DNA of 64,000 nucleotides from Vibrio xiamenensis (lineage in GTDB: Bacteria > Pseudomonadota > Gammaproteobacteria > Enterobacterales > Vibrionaceae): positions 1 to 64,000 of the forward strand of contig NZ_FNDD01000032.1 in NCBI RefSeq assembly GCF_900100015.1, written 5' to 3'. The notes below the pieces were generated by a model. The model searched no databases, was not told the DNA's origin, and saw only the letters and a program-made list of their open reading frames with translations. Of this stretch, positions 33,401 through 43,042 are shown piece after piece. Each line of letters starts with the position of its first letter. The stretch's first letter is position 1. Both the position numbers and the translations under genes were made by a program.

Positions 33401-33999
33401 GCTAGCATCTCCTCAACTTGCTTAACTGCATCAGCAGTCATTAGAACCTTGTCAAATGCGATTAGGCTTACTGGGTCGATACCAGCAACATCACGCACGT
33501 CAACTTTGTATAGGTTGCGAGCAGCTAAGAATAGATTCTCGTCTACTTCACCAGTCACGATAAGAACATCGCTTAGCTCAAGATCTTTAAGCTTAGAAAC
33601 AAGTTCTTTTGTTTTTGGTGCTTCTACTGAGAAGTTATCAACAACGATTAGACGCTCTTGACGAACTAGCTCAGAGAAAATGCTTTTCATAGCACCGCGG
33701 TACATTTTTTTGTTTACTTTTTGGCTGTGATCTTGTGGTTTCGCAGCAAAAGTAACACCACCTGTACGCCAGATTGGGCTACGAATTGTACCAGCACGCG
33801 CACGGCCAGTACCTTTTTGACGCCATGGCTTAGCGCCACCGCCAGAAACTTCTGAACGTGTTTTTTGAGCACGAGTACCTTGACGAGCACCTGCTGCGTA
33901 CGCAACAACTACTTGGTGAACAAGAGCTTCGTTGAACTCACGTCCGAAAGTAGTTTCGGAAACAGTTAGTGCATCAGCACCTTTAACCATCAATTCCAT
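33397..33999 (-). CDS. rplD: 50S ribosomal protein L4
   Basis: 200-residue protein with tunnel-lining loop GGGAKPWRQKGTGRARAG. In gammaproteobacteria free L4 represses the S10 operon by acting on the leader upstream of rpsJ. Confidence 0.98.
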   Translation of the reverse strand: MELMVKGADALTVSETTFGREFNEALVHQVVVAYAAGARQGTRAQKTRSEVSGGGAKPWRQKGTGRARAGTIRSPIWRTGGVTFAAKPQDHSQKVNKKMYRGAMKSIFSELVRQERLIVVDNFSVEAPKTKELVSKLKDLELSDVLIVTGEVDENLFLAARNLYKVDVRDVAGIDPVSLIAFDKVLMTADAVKQVEEMLA

Positions 34000-34015
34000 T
34001 ACTTACTCCTAGACG

Positions 34016-34645
34016 TTATGCTTTCACAGCTGGTTTAACGATGACGTTACCGCCAGTTGAGCCAGGTACTGCACCTTTGATAAGAAGCAGATTGCGTTCA
34101 GCGTCAACACGTACGATCTCTAGGTTTTGAGTCGTTACACGCTCAGCACCCATGTGACCAGCCATTTTCTTGCCTTTGAACACGCGACCTGGAGTTTGAC
34201 ATTGGCCAATTGAACCCGGTGCACGGTGAGACAAAGAGTTACCGTGAGTCATATCTTGGGTACGGAAGTTCCAACGCTTAACAGCGCCTTGGAAACCTTT
34301 ACCTTTAGATGTACCAGTAACGTCTACTTTTTTAGTTTCGTTGAATAGTTCAACAGTTAGTTCAGCACCAACTTCAAACTCTTCGCCGTTTTCTAAACGG
34401 AATTCCCAAAGACCGCGGCCTGCTTCAACACCTGCTTTCGCAAAGTGACCAGCTTCTGGCTTAGTTACACGGTTAGCTTTCTTAGCACCAGCAGTTACCT
34501 GGATTGCTGCGTAGCCGTCATTTTCAAGAGTTTTAACTTGAGAAACACGGTTCGCTTCAACCTCAACAACTGTTACTGGGATAGAAACGCCTTCTTCGGT
34601 AAATACGCGGGTCATACCCACTTTACGTCCGACTAGACCAATCAT
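34016..34645 (-). CDS. rplC: 50S ribosomal protein L3
   Basis: 209-residue protein (MIGLVGRKVGMTRVFTEEGV; central MTHGNSLSHRAPGSIGQCQT with the glutamine methylated by PrmB in enteric bacteria). S10 operon. Confidence 0.98.
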   Translation of the reverse strand: MIGLVGRKVGMTRVFTEEGVSIPVTVVEVEANRVSQVKTLENDGYAAIQVTAGAKKANRVTKPEAGHFAKAGVEAGRGLWEFRLENGEEFEVGAELTVELFNETKKVDVTGTSKGKGFQGAVKRWNFRTQDMTHGNSLSHRAPGSIGQCQTPGRVFKGKKMAGHMGAERVTTQNLEIVRVDAERNLLLIKGAVPGSTGGNVIVKPAVKA

Positions 34646-34659
34646 ATTCTAATCTCCCC

Positions 34660-34971
34660 TTAACCTAGGCTAATTTGTACATCAACGCCCGCAGCAAGGT
34701 CTAGACGCATCAGTGCATCAACAGTTTTATCTGTTGGTTCAACGATGTCGATTAGACGTTTGTGAGTACGGATTTCGTACTGATCACGAGCATCTTTGTT
34801 AACGTGTGGAGAGATAAGAACTGTGAAACGCTCTTTACGAGTAGGTAGTGGGATTGGACCACGAACCTGTGCGCCAGTGCGCTTAGCTGTTTCAACGATT
34901 TCCGCAGTTGAAGCATCGATTAGTTTGTAATCGAAAGCTTTAAGGCGGATACGAATACGTTGGTTCTGCAT
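34660..34971 (-). CDS. rpsJ: 30S ribosomal protein S10 (NusE)
   Basis: 103-residue protein ([20 protein letters not shown]). Besides its ribosomal role it acts with NusB on boxA, such as the one at 81-92. ATG at 34971 with AAUUUGGAGC upstream; a five-codon upstream extension is not conserved. First gene of the S10 operon. Confidence 0.97.
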
Positions 34972-35246
34972 GAGACAGAGCTCCAAATTAATAAATTACA
35001 CAAACAATATCGCCACTCAAACACGCCTGAGGCGAGAGAATGCCGATTGATTTATGTGAAACCGTAGCATCCAAGATTAGGACGCATTGTCAGCTAATAG
35101 GTGATTAACCTGTTCTATCAATAAAGATAGAGAGCTAAATTTTTATTAACTGCGAACATAAGCTGAGTTTACATTACCCGATAAACACTAGGTTTTACGG
35201 CTCCTCGCTGCTCATTGGTTCACAACTGGCTTAACCAGTGCGCTGC
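34972..35246 (-). ncRNA. S10 operon leader (L4-responsive)
   Basis: A leader of about 270 bases lies between the S10 promoter and rpsJ, contains several inverted repeats (for example CACTGGTTAAGCCAGTTG near its 5' end) and matches the length and position of the L4-regulated S10 leader of enterics and vibrios. Structure was not computed. Confidence 0.65.
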
Positions 35247-35274
35247 ATTATACAGATCACGGTTTCACATGCAA
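35247..35274 (-). promoter_or_regulatory. S10 operon promoter
   Basis: TTGCAT (35269-35274), 16 bp spacer, TATAAT (35247-35252) on the minus strand, followed by GCAGCGC. Confidence 0.87.
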
Positions 35275-35324
35275 GCACTGGGCGAAAAATAAACGAATTA
35301 TATTTGTCGCTGATTTTTACACGG

Positions 35325-35358
35325 CAAATAAAAAGCCATTCAGCAATACTGAATGGCT
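35325..35358 (-). terminator. Rho-independent terminator after rlmB
   Basis: Minus-strand stem AGCCATTCAG TATTG CTGAATGGCT followed by TTTTATTT; ends the rnr-rlmB unit. Confidence 0.92.
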
Positions 35359-35383
35359 TAAAAGCTTTTTACTAAGGCTTTTA

Positions 35384-36124
35384 TTATTTCGCGATACGCT
35401 GGCGAACCGCTTCAAATAAGCACACACCTGATGCCACTGAAACGTTCAAGCTTGAAACACTGCCTGCCATTGGAATCTTGATTAAGTCATCGCAAGTCTC
35501 GCGGGTTAAACGGCGCATACCATCCCCCTCTGCGCCCATAACGATAGCCAGCGGCCCGGTCAACTTTGCTTGATAAATATCATGGGTCGCTTCACCCGCA
35601 GTACCAACAAACCAGATATTCTTCTCTTGTAGCGCGCGCATGGTACGCGCCAGGTTTGTCACACGAACCAGAGGCACGGTTTCTGCGGCGCCACACGCCA
35701 CTTTACTGACCGTTGCGGTCATCGGTGCGGACTTATCTTTTGGCACGATCACCGCCGCGACACCTGCAGCATCGGCGTTACGTAAGCATGCACCTAAGTT
35801 ATGTGGGTCAGTGACACCATCGAGAATTAACAACAAAGGCGACTCATGCTTAGCCAAAATAGCGTCTAGATCATGTTCATTTAACGGCTTGGCAGGTTTC
35901 ACTCGCGCAATCACACCTTGATGGTTGGCGCCGCGCGCTTTGTCATCCAACGCTTTACGTCCCATCTGTTGAATCGAAACGCCCAGCGCCTGCAATTCAT
36001 TTAAAATCGGCATTAAGCGATCATCTTGGCGCCCTTTTAGCACCATCGCTTCGATAAAGCGTTCTGGTTCTCGTTCTAATACGGCTTTCACTGCGTGAAT
36101 GCCGTAGATAAATTCATTACTCAT
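35384..36124 (-). CDS. rlmB: 23S rRNA (guanosine(2251)-2'-O)-methyltransferase
   Basis: 246-residue SPOUT methyltransferase that modifies the P-loop of 23S rRNA. N-terminal substrate-binding domain (FIYGIHAVKAVLEREPERF) and the knotted catalytic domain with NLGACLRNADAAGV, VMGAEGDGMRRLT and IPMAGSVSSLNVSVASGV. It follows rnr by 17 bases, the usual pairing. Confidence 0.97.
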   Translation of the reverse strand: MSNEFIYGIHAVKAVLEREPERFIEAMVLKGRQDDRLMPILNELQALGVSIQQMGRKALDDKARGANHQGVIARVKPAKPLNEHDLDAILAKHESPLLLILDGVTDPHNLGACLRNADAAGVAAVIVPKDKSAPMTATVSKVACGAAETVPLVRVTNLARTMRALQEKNIWFVGTAGEATHDIYQAKLTGPLAIVMGAEGDGMRRLTRETCDDLIKIPMAGSVSSLNVSVASGVCLFEAVRQRIAK

Positions 36125-36141
36125 TCATTCAACTCGTCTTG

Positions 36142-38583
36142 TTACTGCGCGTTCTTACTGGGCTTGGCTTTTTTTGGTTTACTGCCCGGCTTCTTTTTGC
36201 GCGCTTTGGTGACTTTCGGCTTTTTGTTGTCTTCGTTTTGAGGCCTTACGGTTGGCTCAATATCGGGAGACGATTTAGCGCCATTTTTACTTGAAGCGCG
36301 CTTTTTCGCCTTCGCTTTTTGCTGTGCTTCCACCGCGCGTTTTTTGGCAGTCTTACCTTGGCCGCGTAGCTTACGACTTGTGCCAACTAATTCAAAGTCT
36401 ATTTGGCGATCGTCTAAGTTAACCGCCAAGACTTTCACTTTGACCGCATCGCCCAAGCGATAAATCAAACCAAAGCTTTCGCCGATAAGTCTTTGACCAA
36501 TCGGATCAAACTGATAATAATCGTTCTGCAAGTTGGATATATGCACTAAACCATCAATGTGCAGATCTGTTAAGCGCACAAAGAAGCCAAAGCCAGTAAC
36601 ATTGGCAATCACACCATCAAGCTCTTCACCGACGTGATCTTGCATGTATTCGCACTTGAGCCAATCTGCCACTTCACGAGTCGCATCATCAGCTCGGCGT
36701 TCAGTCATCGAGCACTGCTCGCCAAACACATCCATGTCATCGAATGAATAGTGATAACCACCTGTTGGCGTCCAACGATCTTGATTACGGCCTTCATGTT
36801 TAGCAATCAAGTATTTAATCGCACGATGGAGCAGCAAGTCAGGATAACGACGAATTGGCGAGGTAAAGTGCGCGTAGCGTTTTAGTGCCAACCCAAAGTG
36901 TCCTGCATTGTCGGCACTGTAGATAGCTTGCTTCATTGAGCGCAATAGCATGGTTTGAATCAGTTCTTTATCTTGGCGCTCACCAATTTGACGAACCAAG
37001 GTCGCGTAATCCGTCGGCGATGGCTCTAACCCACCGCCTAAGTTCAAGCCAAGTTCACCAAGGAAATCGCGAAAACCTTGCAGCTTCAGTTCCCCTGGCG
37101 TTTCATGGATTCGGTATAGCGCCGGCTCTTTGGCTTTTTCAACAAATGATGCTGAGGCGATATTGGCCAAAATCATACATTCTTCGATGATCTTATGGGC
37201 ATCATTACGAATCACAGGTTCAATACGGTCGATCTTACGTTCGGCATTGAAAATGAATTTGGTTTCAACCGTTTCAAACTCAATCGCGCCGCGTTGGTCG
37301 CGTGCATGCTTGAGTACCTTGTACATCTTGTGCAGCTCTTCAAGATGACCAATTAACGGCTGATAACGTTCGCGTAGCTCTTGATCACCATCAAGAATGC
37401 TACCGACTTTGTTATAAGTCAGGCGTGCATGGGAATTCATCACTGCTTCGTAGTGTTTGTAACCGGAAAGCTTACCGGTTTCAGATATGGTCATTTCACA
37501 CACCATACACAAACGGTCAACTTGAGGGTTAAGCGAACACAAACCGTTAGACAGAACTTCTGGCAGCATAGGCACGACTTGCGATGGGAAATATACCGAG
37601 TTACCTCGGTTAATCGCTTCTTTATCGAGAGCGGTATCGGGTCTTACATAGTAACTGACATCTGCAATCGCAACCCATAGGCGCCAGCCGCCGCCTTTTT
37701 TGGCTTCACAGTAAACAGCATCATCAAAATCTCGTGCATCTTCGCCATCAATCGTCACCAGCGGCAAAGTTCGTAAATCGACGCGACCGACTTTCGCCTC
37801 TTCAGGCACTTCTTCCCCAAGTCCCTGAATCTGCTTCTCGACCGCTTCTGGCCATTCGTGAGGAATTTGATGGGTACGAATCGCGATTTGTGTCTCCATA
37901 CCCGGCGCCATACTTTCGCCAAGCACTTCGACAACTTTACCCATCATGCCGCGCGAGCGTGCGCCGCGGTCAGTAATTTCAATCACCACCACATTGCCCA
38001 TACGAGCACCAGCACGCGCATCGTTAGGGATCAGAATGTCTTGGGAAATACGGGAATCGTCGGCTACGACATACGCGTAACCTTGTTCGAGGAAAAAGCG
38101 TCCAACGATTTGCGATTTACGCTCTTCCAATACGCGGACTAGACGACCTTCTTTACGACCACGTTTGCTGTTGTCAGTCGGCTGCACCAAAACGTAATCG
38201 CCATGAATAAGCGTACGCATTTGATGATGAGGCAACATAATGTCGTCATCTTTACCAAGACTGCCGTCCGGGCGCACCCAGCCGTGACCATCTTTATGCC
38301 CAATCACATAGCCTTTAATCATTTCAAGCTTTTCTGGCAAGGCGTAGCATTGGCGACGAGTAAAGACTAACTGACCGTCGCGCTCCATGGCGCGTAAACG
38401 GCGGCGAAGTCCTTCGTATTGTTCCTCACCTTTGAGCTGTAGCGCTTCAAAAAGATCGTTACGATTCATCGGCACACCCGCTTTACCAAGGAAATCTAAA
38501 ATAAACTCTCGGCTCGGGACTGGGTTTTCATAGTTCTGGGATTCACGCTCCGCAAACGGATCGCTGGGAATGTTGTCTGACAT
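36142..38583 (-). CDS. rnr: Ribonuclease R
   Basis: 813-residue 3'-5' exoribonuclease that degrades structured RNA. Order: N-terminal winged helix, cold-shock domains, RNB catalytic domain with IDGEDARDFDDAVY (metal-binding aspartates), S1 domain, and a long Lys-rich tail. ATG at 38583 (MSDNIPSDPF) has AGG at 8 bases; codons further upstream run hydrophobic nonsense and are not part of the protein. Confidence 0.97.
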   Translation of the reverse strand: MSDNIPSDPFAERESQNYENPVPSREFILDFLGKAGVPMNRNDLFEALQLKGEEQYEGLRRRLRAMERDGQLVFTRRQCYALPEKLEMIKGYVIGHKDGHGWVRPDGSLGKDDDIMLPHHQMRTLIHGDYVLVQPTDNSKRGRKEGRLVRVLEERKSQIVGRFFLEQGYAYVVADDSRISQDILIPNDARAGARMGNVVVIEITDRGARSRGMMGKVVEVLGESMAPGMETQIAIRTHQIPHEWPEAVEKQIQGLGEEVPEEAKVGRVDLRTLPLVTIDGEDARDFDDAVYCEAKKGGGWRLWVAIADVSYYVRPDTALDKEAINRGNSVYFPSQVVPMLPEVLSNGLCSLNPQVDRLCMVCEMTISETGKLSGYKHYEAVMNSHARLTYNKVGSILDGDQELRERYQPLIGHLEELHKMYKVLKHARDQRGAIEFETVETKFIFNAERKIDRIEPVIRNDAHKIIEECMILANIASASFVEKAKEPALYRIHETPGELKLQGFRDFLGELGLNLGGGLEPSPTDYATLVRQIGERQDKELIQTMLLRSMKQAIYSADNAGHFGLALKRYAHFTSPIRRYPDLLLHRAIKYLIAKHEGRNQDRWTPTGGYHYSFDDMDVFGEQCSMTERRADDATREVADWLKCEYMQDHVGEELDGVIANVTGFGFFVRLTDLHIDGLVHISNLQNDYYQFDPIGQRLIGESFGLIYRLGDAVKVKVLAVNLDDRQIDFELVGTSRKLRGQGKTAKKRAVEAQQKAKAKKRASSKNGAKSSPDIEPTVRPQNEDNKKPKVTKARKKKPGSKPKKAKPSKNAQ

Positions 38584-38707
38584 AAATACGCCTGTTAACA
38601 GGGGAAGATTTAAACTTAGTATATCTGACTCACAGCCTAAGCTACAGAATTGCTTTATAAAAGCGCCGTTAACTTGGTGAAAGATTAGACACGAGACAGC
38701 GGAAACA

Positions 38708-38745
38708 ATAAAGCCCACCGAACGGAGTGGGCTTTAACAGCAAGC
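38708..38745 (-). terminator. Rho-independent terminator after motX
   Basis: Minus-strand stem AAAGCCCACTCCG TT CGGTGGGCTTT with a T-containing tail, 15 bases past the motX stop. Confidence 0.85.
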
Positions 38746-38759
38746 TTGAGATTGAGGAA

Positions 38760-39395
38760 TTACCAAGCGGTATCAACACGCTTGGCGCGCGCAATAATAT
38801 TTTGTGGCATGCGCTGTTCTAGCCCCTGACGCAGGCGAGAAATGCGCTTGTGCTGACGCTTATCCGCCGTGACTGAGTTGTACAGCCAGCGATAAGCATC
38901 TTCATAATCCAGTGGGCTACCGTAATCACGCAATAGCAATTCAGCCAGATGAATACGCGCGTTTAGATTGCCCATCGCCGCCGCTTCACGCAAGTAAGGA
39001 ATCGCACGTTCTTTATCTTGTTGAACCAAAGTTCCGTGTGAGTAATAACGCCCGAGTTGCTCAAGTGCAACGGGCAAACCTTGGTGCGCGGCGTTTTCCA
39101 TGTAATACAAACCAAGTTCAACATCTTGGTCGACACACACGCCCCACGCTAACATATCACCGTAGAGAAATTCATAAGACGGCAAGTTAATCCGCGTTGC
39201 ACGAGCAACGATATCTTCTACCAACTGGCAGTGATCCGCTTTGACTCTTTCTAAATGCTTATTTTCTTCAATCAGTTTTATCAGCTCAGCTTCTGTATAG
39301 ATAGGCACTGGCTCTCCAACATCGGCCACATTGGCATGACAGAGAGCAGAGGTCAGTGCAAACAATAACGAAGCAGCCACCGTTCGTAGCTTCAT
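38760..39395 (-). CDS. motX: Sodium-type flagellar motor protein MotX
   Basis: 211-residue periplasmic protein of the T ring of sodium-driven polar flagella, required with MotY to anchor PomA/PomB stators. Signal peptide ends at CHA-NVAD (about residue 21). The rest contains Sel1-type helical repeats (LGLYYMENAAHQGLPVALEQL, AIPYLREAAAMGNLNARIHL). It stands next to purA and rnr, as in other vibrios, and has a consensus sigma-28 promoter of its own. Confidence 0.93.
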   Translation of the reverse strand: MKLRTVAASLLFALTSALCHANVADVGEPVPIYTEAELIKLIEENKHLERVKADHCQLVEDIVARATRINLPSYEFLYGDMLAWGVCVDQDVELGLYYMENAAHQGLPVALEQLGRYYSHGTLVQQDKERAIPYLREAAAMGNLNARIHLAELLLRDYGSPLDYEDAYRWLYNSVTADKRQHKRISRLRQGLEQRMPQNIIARAKRVDTAW

Positions 39396-39449
39396 ATTGT
39401 TACTCTTTCAAATCTGGCGCCTTTCCTTAAAGTGGCAGGCTCGATAAAG

Positions 39450-39476
39450 TTATCGGCAATCGATGCCAACTCTTTA
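39450..39476 (-). promoter_or_regulatory. Sigma-28 (FliA) promoter of motX
   Basis: On the minus strand TAAA (39473-39476), exactly 15 bases, then GCCGATAA (39450-39457): a full match to the flagellar sigma-28 consensus, about 55 bases before the motX start. Confidence 0.88.
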
Positions 39477-39544
39477 GCCGCTTTTTGCCATATCACTGGC
39501 AAAGGCTTGCCGTCACTTGTTCAACATAGCAGCAAATTGAGCAT

Positions 39545-39569
39545 AAAAAAACCGGCCTACTGGCCGGTC
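39545..39569 (-). terminator. Rho-independent terminator after purA
   Basis: Minus-strand ACCGGCC AGTA GGCCGGT followed by seven T residues. Confidence 0.93.
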
Positions 39570-39599
39570 TTTGATATTCAATAAAACCTGAATCAGGAA

Positions 39600-40916
39600 T
39601 TAAGATTCAAATGGGTGAACCTTAATGATGGTTTCGTTACGGTCTGGGCCAGTAGAGATAATATCAATTGGCACGCCGGTTAGCTCTTCAATACGTTTGA
39701 TGTAATCAAGCGCAGCTTGAGGAAGATCTTCCAGTGATTTAGCACCGAAAGTATTTTCACTCCAACCAGGCATGGTTTCGTAGATTGGGGTTACGGTTTC
39801 AAACGCATCTGCAGCCATTGGTGAGACTTTCAGAATGCTGCCATCTGCGGTTTTGTAACCAGTACAGATTTTTAGCTCTTCAATACCATCAAGCACATCA
39901 AGCTTAGTTAAGCAGAAACCAGTGACTGAGTTAATTTGAATCGCACGGCGCATAGCCACAGCATCAAACCAACCAGTACGGCGTAAACGACCCGTTGTCG
40001 CACCAAATTCATGACCTTTAGTACCCAAATGCTTACCGACTGGATCTTGTTTTTCTAGACCGTCGTATAGCTCAGTTGGGAATGGGCCTGAACCCACGCG
40101 AGTACAGTACGCTTTAGCAATACCAAGGATATAACCGATATGACGCGGACCAAAACCAGAACCTGCAGCAACACCACCAGCGGTTGTGTTAGAAGAGGTC
40201 ACGTATGGGTAAGTACCGTGGTCGATATCTAGCATGGTACCTTGCGCGCCTTCAAACATGATTTTGTCGCCGCGTTTACGTGCTGCATCAAGTTCGTCAG
40301 TGACGTCGATGACCATTGAAGTCAGCAAATCAGCATAGCCCATTGCTTGCTCAAGCACTGATTCATAGCTAACTTCTTCTGCTTTGTAGAAGTTAACCAA
40401 TTGGAAGTTATGGAATTCCATGACTTCTTTCAATTTTTCTGCAAACGCTTCTTTATCAAAAAGATCGCCAACACGAAGACCGCGACGAGCGACTTTATCT
40501 TCGTATGCAGGACCGATACCACGGCCAGTGGTACCAATCGCCTTTTTACCACGAGCGGCTTCGCGCGCTTGGTCTAAAGCAATGTGGTACGGCAAAATTA
40601 GAGGACAAGCTTCAGAAATGAAAAGACGTTCACGCACCGGAATGCCACGCTCTTCAAGAGGTTTCATTTCATTGATTAGGGCTTCTGGTGAAAGAACTAC
40701 ACCGTTACCGATAACACATTTAACGTTATCGCGAAGAATACCTGATGGAATTAAGTGAAGAACGGTTTTTTCACCGTCAATGACTAGAGTGTGTCCTGCG
40801 TTGTGTCCGCCTTGGTAGCGAACCACGTATTTTGCATCTTCCGTTAAAAGGTCAACAATTTTACCTTTACCTTCGTCACCCCACTGGGTGCCTAGAACGA
40901 CTACGTTATTACCCAT
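39600..40916 (-). CDS. purA: Adenylosuccinate synthetase
   Basis: 438-residue enzyme joining IMP and aspartate with GTP, first step from IMP to AMP. Motifs VVLGTQWGDEGKGKIVD (P-loop), GGHNAGHT, GTTGRGIGPAYEDK and the C-terminal GPDRNETI. IMP comes from PurH, encoded at the right end of this window. It has its own terminator. Confidence 0.98.
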   Translation of the reverse strand: MGNNVVVLGTQWGDEGKGKIVDLLTEDAKYVVRYQGGHNAGHTLVIDGEKTVLHLIPSGILRDNVKCVIGNGVVLSPEALINEMKPLEERGIPVRERLFISEACPLILPYHIALDQAREAARGKKAIGTTGRGIGPAYEDKVARRGLRVGDLFDKEAFAEKLKEVMEFHNFQLVNFYKAEEVSYESVLEQAMGYADLLTSMVIDVTDELDAARKRGDKIMFEGAQGTMLDIDHGTYPYVTSSNTTAGGVAAGSGFGPRHIGYILGIAKAYCTRVGSGPFPTELYDGLEKQDPVGKHLGTKGHEFGATTGRLRRTGWFDAVAMRRAIQINSVTGFCLTKLDVLDGIEELKICTGYKTADGSILKVSPMAADAFETVTPIYETMPGWSENTFGAKSLEDLPQAALDYIKRIEELTGVPIDIISTGPDRNETIIKVHPFES

Positions 40917-41053
40917 CTTTCCAAGTCTGATTGCTAGTTAAAAATGGATTCTAGCACCGATAAGCAATCGATGCAGTCATTTTTTAAGCATAAAAACGCA
41001 ATCGAATGGTAACAATCTGTTTGGACAATATCTCGTGCTGTTCTAGGCCAATA

Positions 41054-41995
41054 TTATTCGTCAGCGTAGATTTTTATACTTAATTCACCAGAGGTATCAA
41101 TAGATGCTCGATACATTCCACTGCTGTTCATCGCAAAGTGAATTTGACCACTGCCATCCACGGCAATCAGTCCACCTTCGCCGCCCATATCCTTCAATTC
41201 GCCATTAATCACCGTATCACAAGCAGTTACGAGATCTTGCTTGAGATAACGCATTCGCGCCGCGATATCACCGGCCACGGTTTGACGAATAAAATACTCG
41301 CCCATTCCCGTGGTTGAGACCGCGACGTTACCGTTTTCAGCATAAGTACCGGAGCCGATCACAGCGGAATCCCCGACTCGACCATACTTTTTATTGGTGA
41401 TGCCGCCAGTGCTAGTCGCAGCGGCCAAATTACCATGTTGATCGAGAGCCACCGCGCCAACGGTGCCGAATTTACGGTCGTCAGGGAATTTAGATTCCGA
41501 AAGCGCAAATGCGCCTTTTTCTTTCATGGTCTGCAATTGTTCATAGCGGCGGTCGGTATAGAAATAGTCTTGCTCGGTATAGTCGTAGCCGTTTTCAAAC
41601 GCGAACTCTTCTGCGCCTTCGCCAATCAGAAACACATGATCGCTTTTACGCATCACATCGCGAGCCAAACAGACCGGATTTTTGATATGACGTACACCTG
41701 CAATCGCTCCGGCATCTTTCTCTTTGCCGTGCATCACTGATGCATCCATTTCAACGATTTCCTTGTGAGTAAAGACCGAACCTTTACCGGCATTAAATAG
41801 CGGAGAATCTTCCAACACTTCTACTGCAGCGACGGTGGCATCCAGCGCATCTCCGCCCTGTTGCAATATACGATGTCCAGCTTGTACCGATGCTTCCAAC
41901 GCAGCCAAAATGGCGCTTTTCAACTCAGCAGTCATCTGCTCGCGAACTATGGTTCCGGCGCCGCCGTGAATCGCAATAGAAAATGGTTTGCTCAT
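41054..41995 (-). CDS. Isoaspartyl peptidase/L-asparaginase, Ntn-hydrolase type
   Basis: 313-residue precursor of the plant-type asparaginase family (E. coli IaaA). It cleaves isoaspartyl dipeptides and asparagine. N-terminal IHGGAGTI and the autocleavage site FGTVGAVALD, with the catalytic threonine exposed after cleavage, plus TSTGGITNKKYGRVGDSAVIG and TGMGEYFIR. No signal peptide. It lies between slyD and purA on the minus strand, and appears to be a single gene. Confidence 0.92.
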   Translation of the reverse strand: MSKPFSIAIHGGAGTIVREQMTAELKSAILAALEASVQAGHRILQQGGDALDATVAAVEVLEDSPLFNAGKGSVFTHKEIVEMDASVMHGKEKDAGAIAGVRHIKNPVCLARDVMRKSDHVFLIGEGAEEFAFENGYDYTEQDYFYTDRRYEQLQTMKEKGAFALSESKFPDDRKFGTVGAVALDQHGNLAAATSTGGITNKKYGRVGDSAVIGSGTYAENGNVAVSTTGMGEYFIRQTVAGDIAARMRYLKQDLVTACDTVINGELKDMGGEGGLIAVDGSGQIHFAMNSSGMYRASIDTSGELSIKIYADE

Positions 41996-42111
41996 CGATT
42001 TCCCTCCATGTGTGAACTTATCGAGAATGCGGTCATCGCTTTTCGCTTGTCAAGTGACTTGTTAGCCTACCCATCACTAACCGCCTGTCATACGTTTCCG
42101 TCTGGTACAAA

Positions 42112-42144
42112 AAAACGCAACCTGCCGAAGCCGATTGCGCTTTT
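42112..42144 (-). terminator. Rho-independent terminator after slyD
   Basis: Minus-strand CGCAATCGGC TTCG GCAGGTTGCG (one internal mismatch) followed by seven T residues. Confidence 0.8.
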
Positions 42145-42177
42145 TACTAGGGTGAATTCACCCTCAATTAAGCGAGA

Positions 42178-42741
42178 TTACTGGCAACCGCCACCACCGC
42201 AACAACCACCTTCGTGGTCGTGATCATGGCCGTGGCCGCCACAGCAACCGTCACCATGGTCATGATCATGGCCATGTGCTTGGTGAACGTGACCGTGCTC
42301 GATCTCTTCTTTTGTTGCTTCACGTACCGCGACGACTTCAACATCAAACGTCAAAGTTTGACCAGCAAGCATATGGTTACCATCAACCACAACTTCTTCG
42401 CCGTCAACTTCAGTGATTTCTACTGGGATTGGGCCTTGGTCAGTATCGGCAAGGAAACGCATACCTACTTCAAGCGTATCAACACCTTGGAACACGTTAG
42501 CAGGAACGCGTTGTACTAGGTCATCGCTGTGCTCACCGTATGCTTCTTCAGGGCCAACAGTCACAGAGAATTTGTCACCTGCTTTTTGACCTTCAAGGGC
42601 TTTCTCAAGACCAGGGATCAGATTGTTGTTACCGTGTAGGTAATCGAGTGGCGCGTCTACTGTTGATTGGTCAACAACCACACCGTCTTCCATCTTCACT
42701 TGGTAGGCAAGACTTACGACTACGTTATTTTCAATTTTCAT
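42178..42741 (-). CDS. slyD: FKBP-type peptidyl-prolyl isomerase and metallochaperone SlyD
   Basis: 187-residue protein: split FKBP domain with inserted IF chaperone domain (DQSTVDAPLDYLHGNNNLIPGL; VGPEEAYGEHSDDLVQRVP) and a C-terminal 40-residue His/Cys-rich tail that binds nickel and other metals. In enteric bacteria it helps hydrogenase maturation and protein folding. It is close to yheV and the kefBG genes, as in other gammaproteobacteria. Confidence 0.95.
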   Translation of the reverse strand: MKIENNVVVSLAYQVKMEDGVVVDQSTVDAPLDYLHGNNNLIPGLEKALEGQKAGDKFSVTVGPEEAYGEHSDDLVQRVPANVFQGVDTLEVGMRFLADTDQGPIPVEITEVDGEEVVVDGNHMLAGQTLTFDVEVVAVREATKEEIEHGHVHQAHGHDHDHGDGCCGGHGHDHDHEGGCCGGGGCQ

Positions 42742-42828
42742 ATTTGCTCCGAGGCATCTGGCTTGAGAGTAATACTCAAGATCAATGTATTTAGCTGCGT
42801 ATTATGAAGAAGCGTCAGCGAAACTCAA

Positions 42829-43026
42829 TCAGTCTGGCTTAAAAATTCCGATCATTTGTTGCTCAGCGTGATGAGTTTTTTCAACAGACTGGGGTTTACG
42901 CTGTTCGCTATAATCGCAGTCGACGCATTCGACCAACTCGATATTATTTTCGATCCACCAGCGCAGCGTATCGTGCTGCTGACATTTGGGACAACTGGCT
43001 CCAGCAATGAATCTCTTCTTGGTCAC
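42829..43026 (-). CDS. yheV: YheV family zinc-ribbon protein
   Basis: 65-residue protein with two CxxC pairs (ASCPKCQQ, ECVDCDYSE), a rubredoxin-like zinc ribbon. Function not known. It follows kefB by 16 bases, the same arrangement as in E. coli. Confidence 0.9.
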   Translation of the reverse strand: MTKKRFIAGASCPKCQQHDTLRWWIENNIELVECVDCDYSEQRKPQSVEKTHHAEQQMIGIFKPD

Positions 43027-43042
43027 TTTGGGTTCCTACATC

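Noticed and set aside
21330..34971. Search for unusual insertions or missing genes in the ribosomal protein operons
   Set aside because: All genes are present in standard order with normal lengths; nothing novel.
38584..38718. 45-codon N-terminal extension of RNase R
   Set aside because: Not conserved in the family, overlaps the motX terminator, and the internal ATG has a ribosome binding site.
42178..42300. Low-complexity His/Gly/Cys repeat that looks like a tandem repeat in DNA
   Set aside because: It is the normal metal-binding tail of SlyD.
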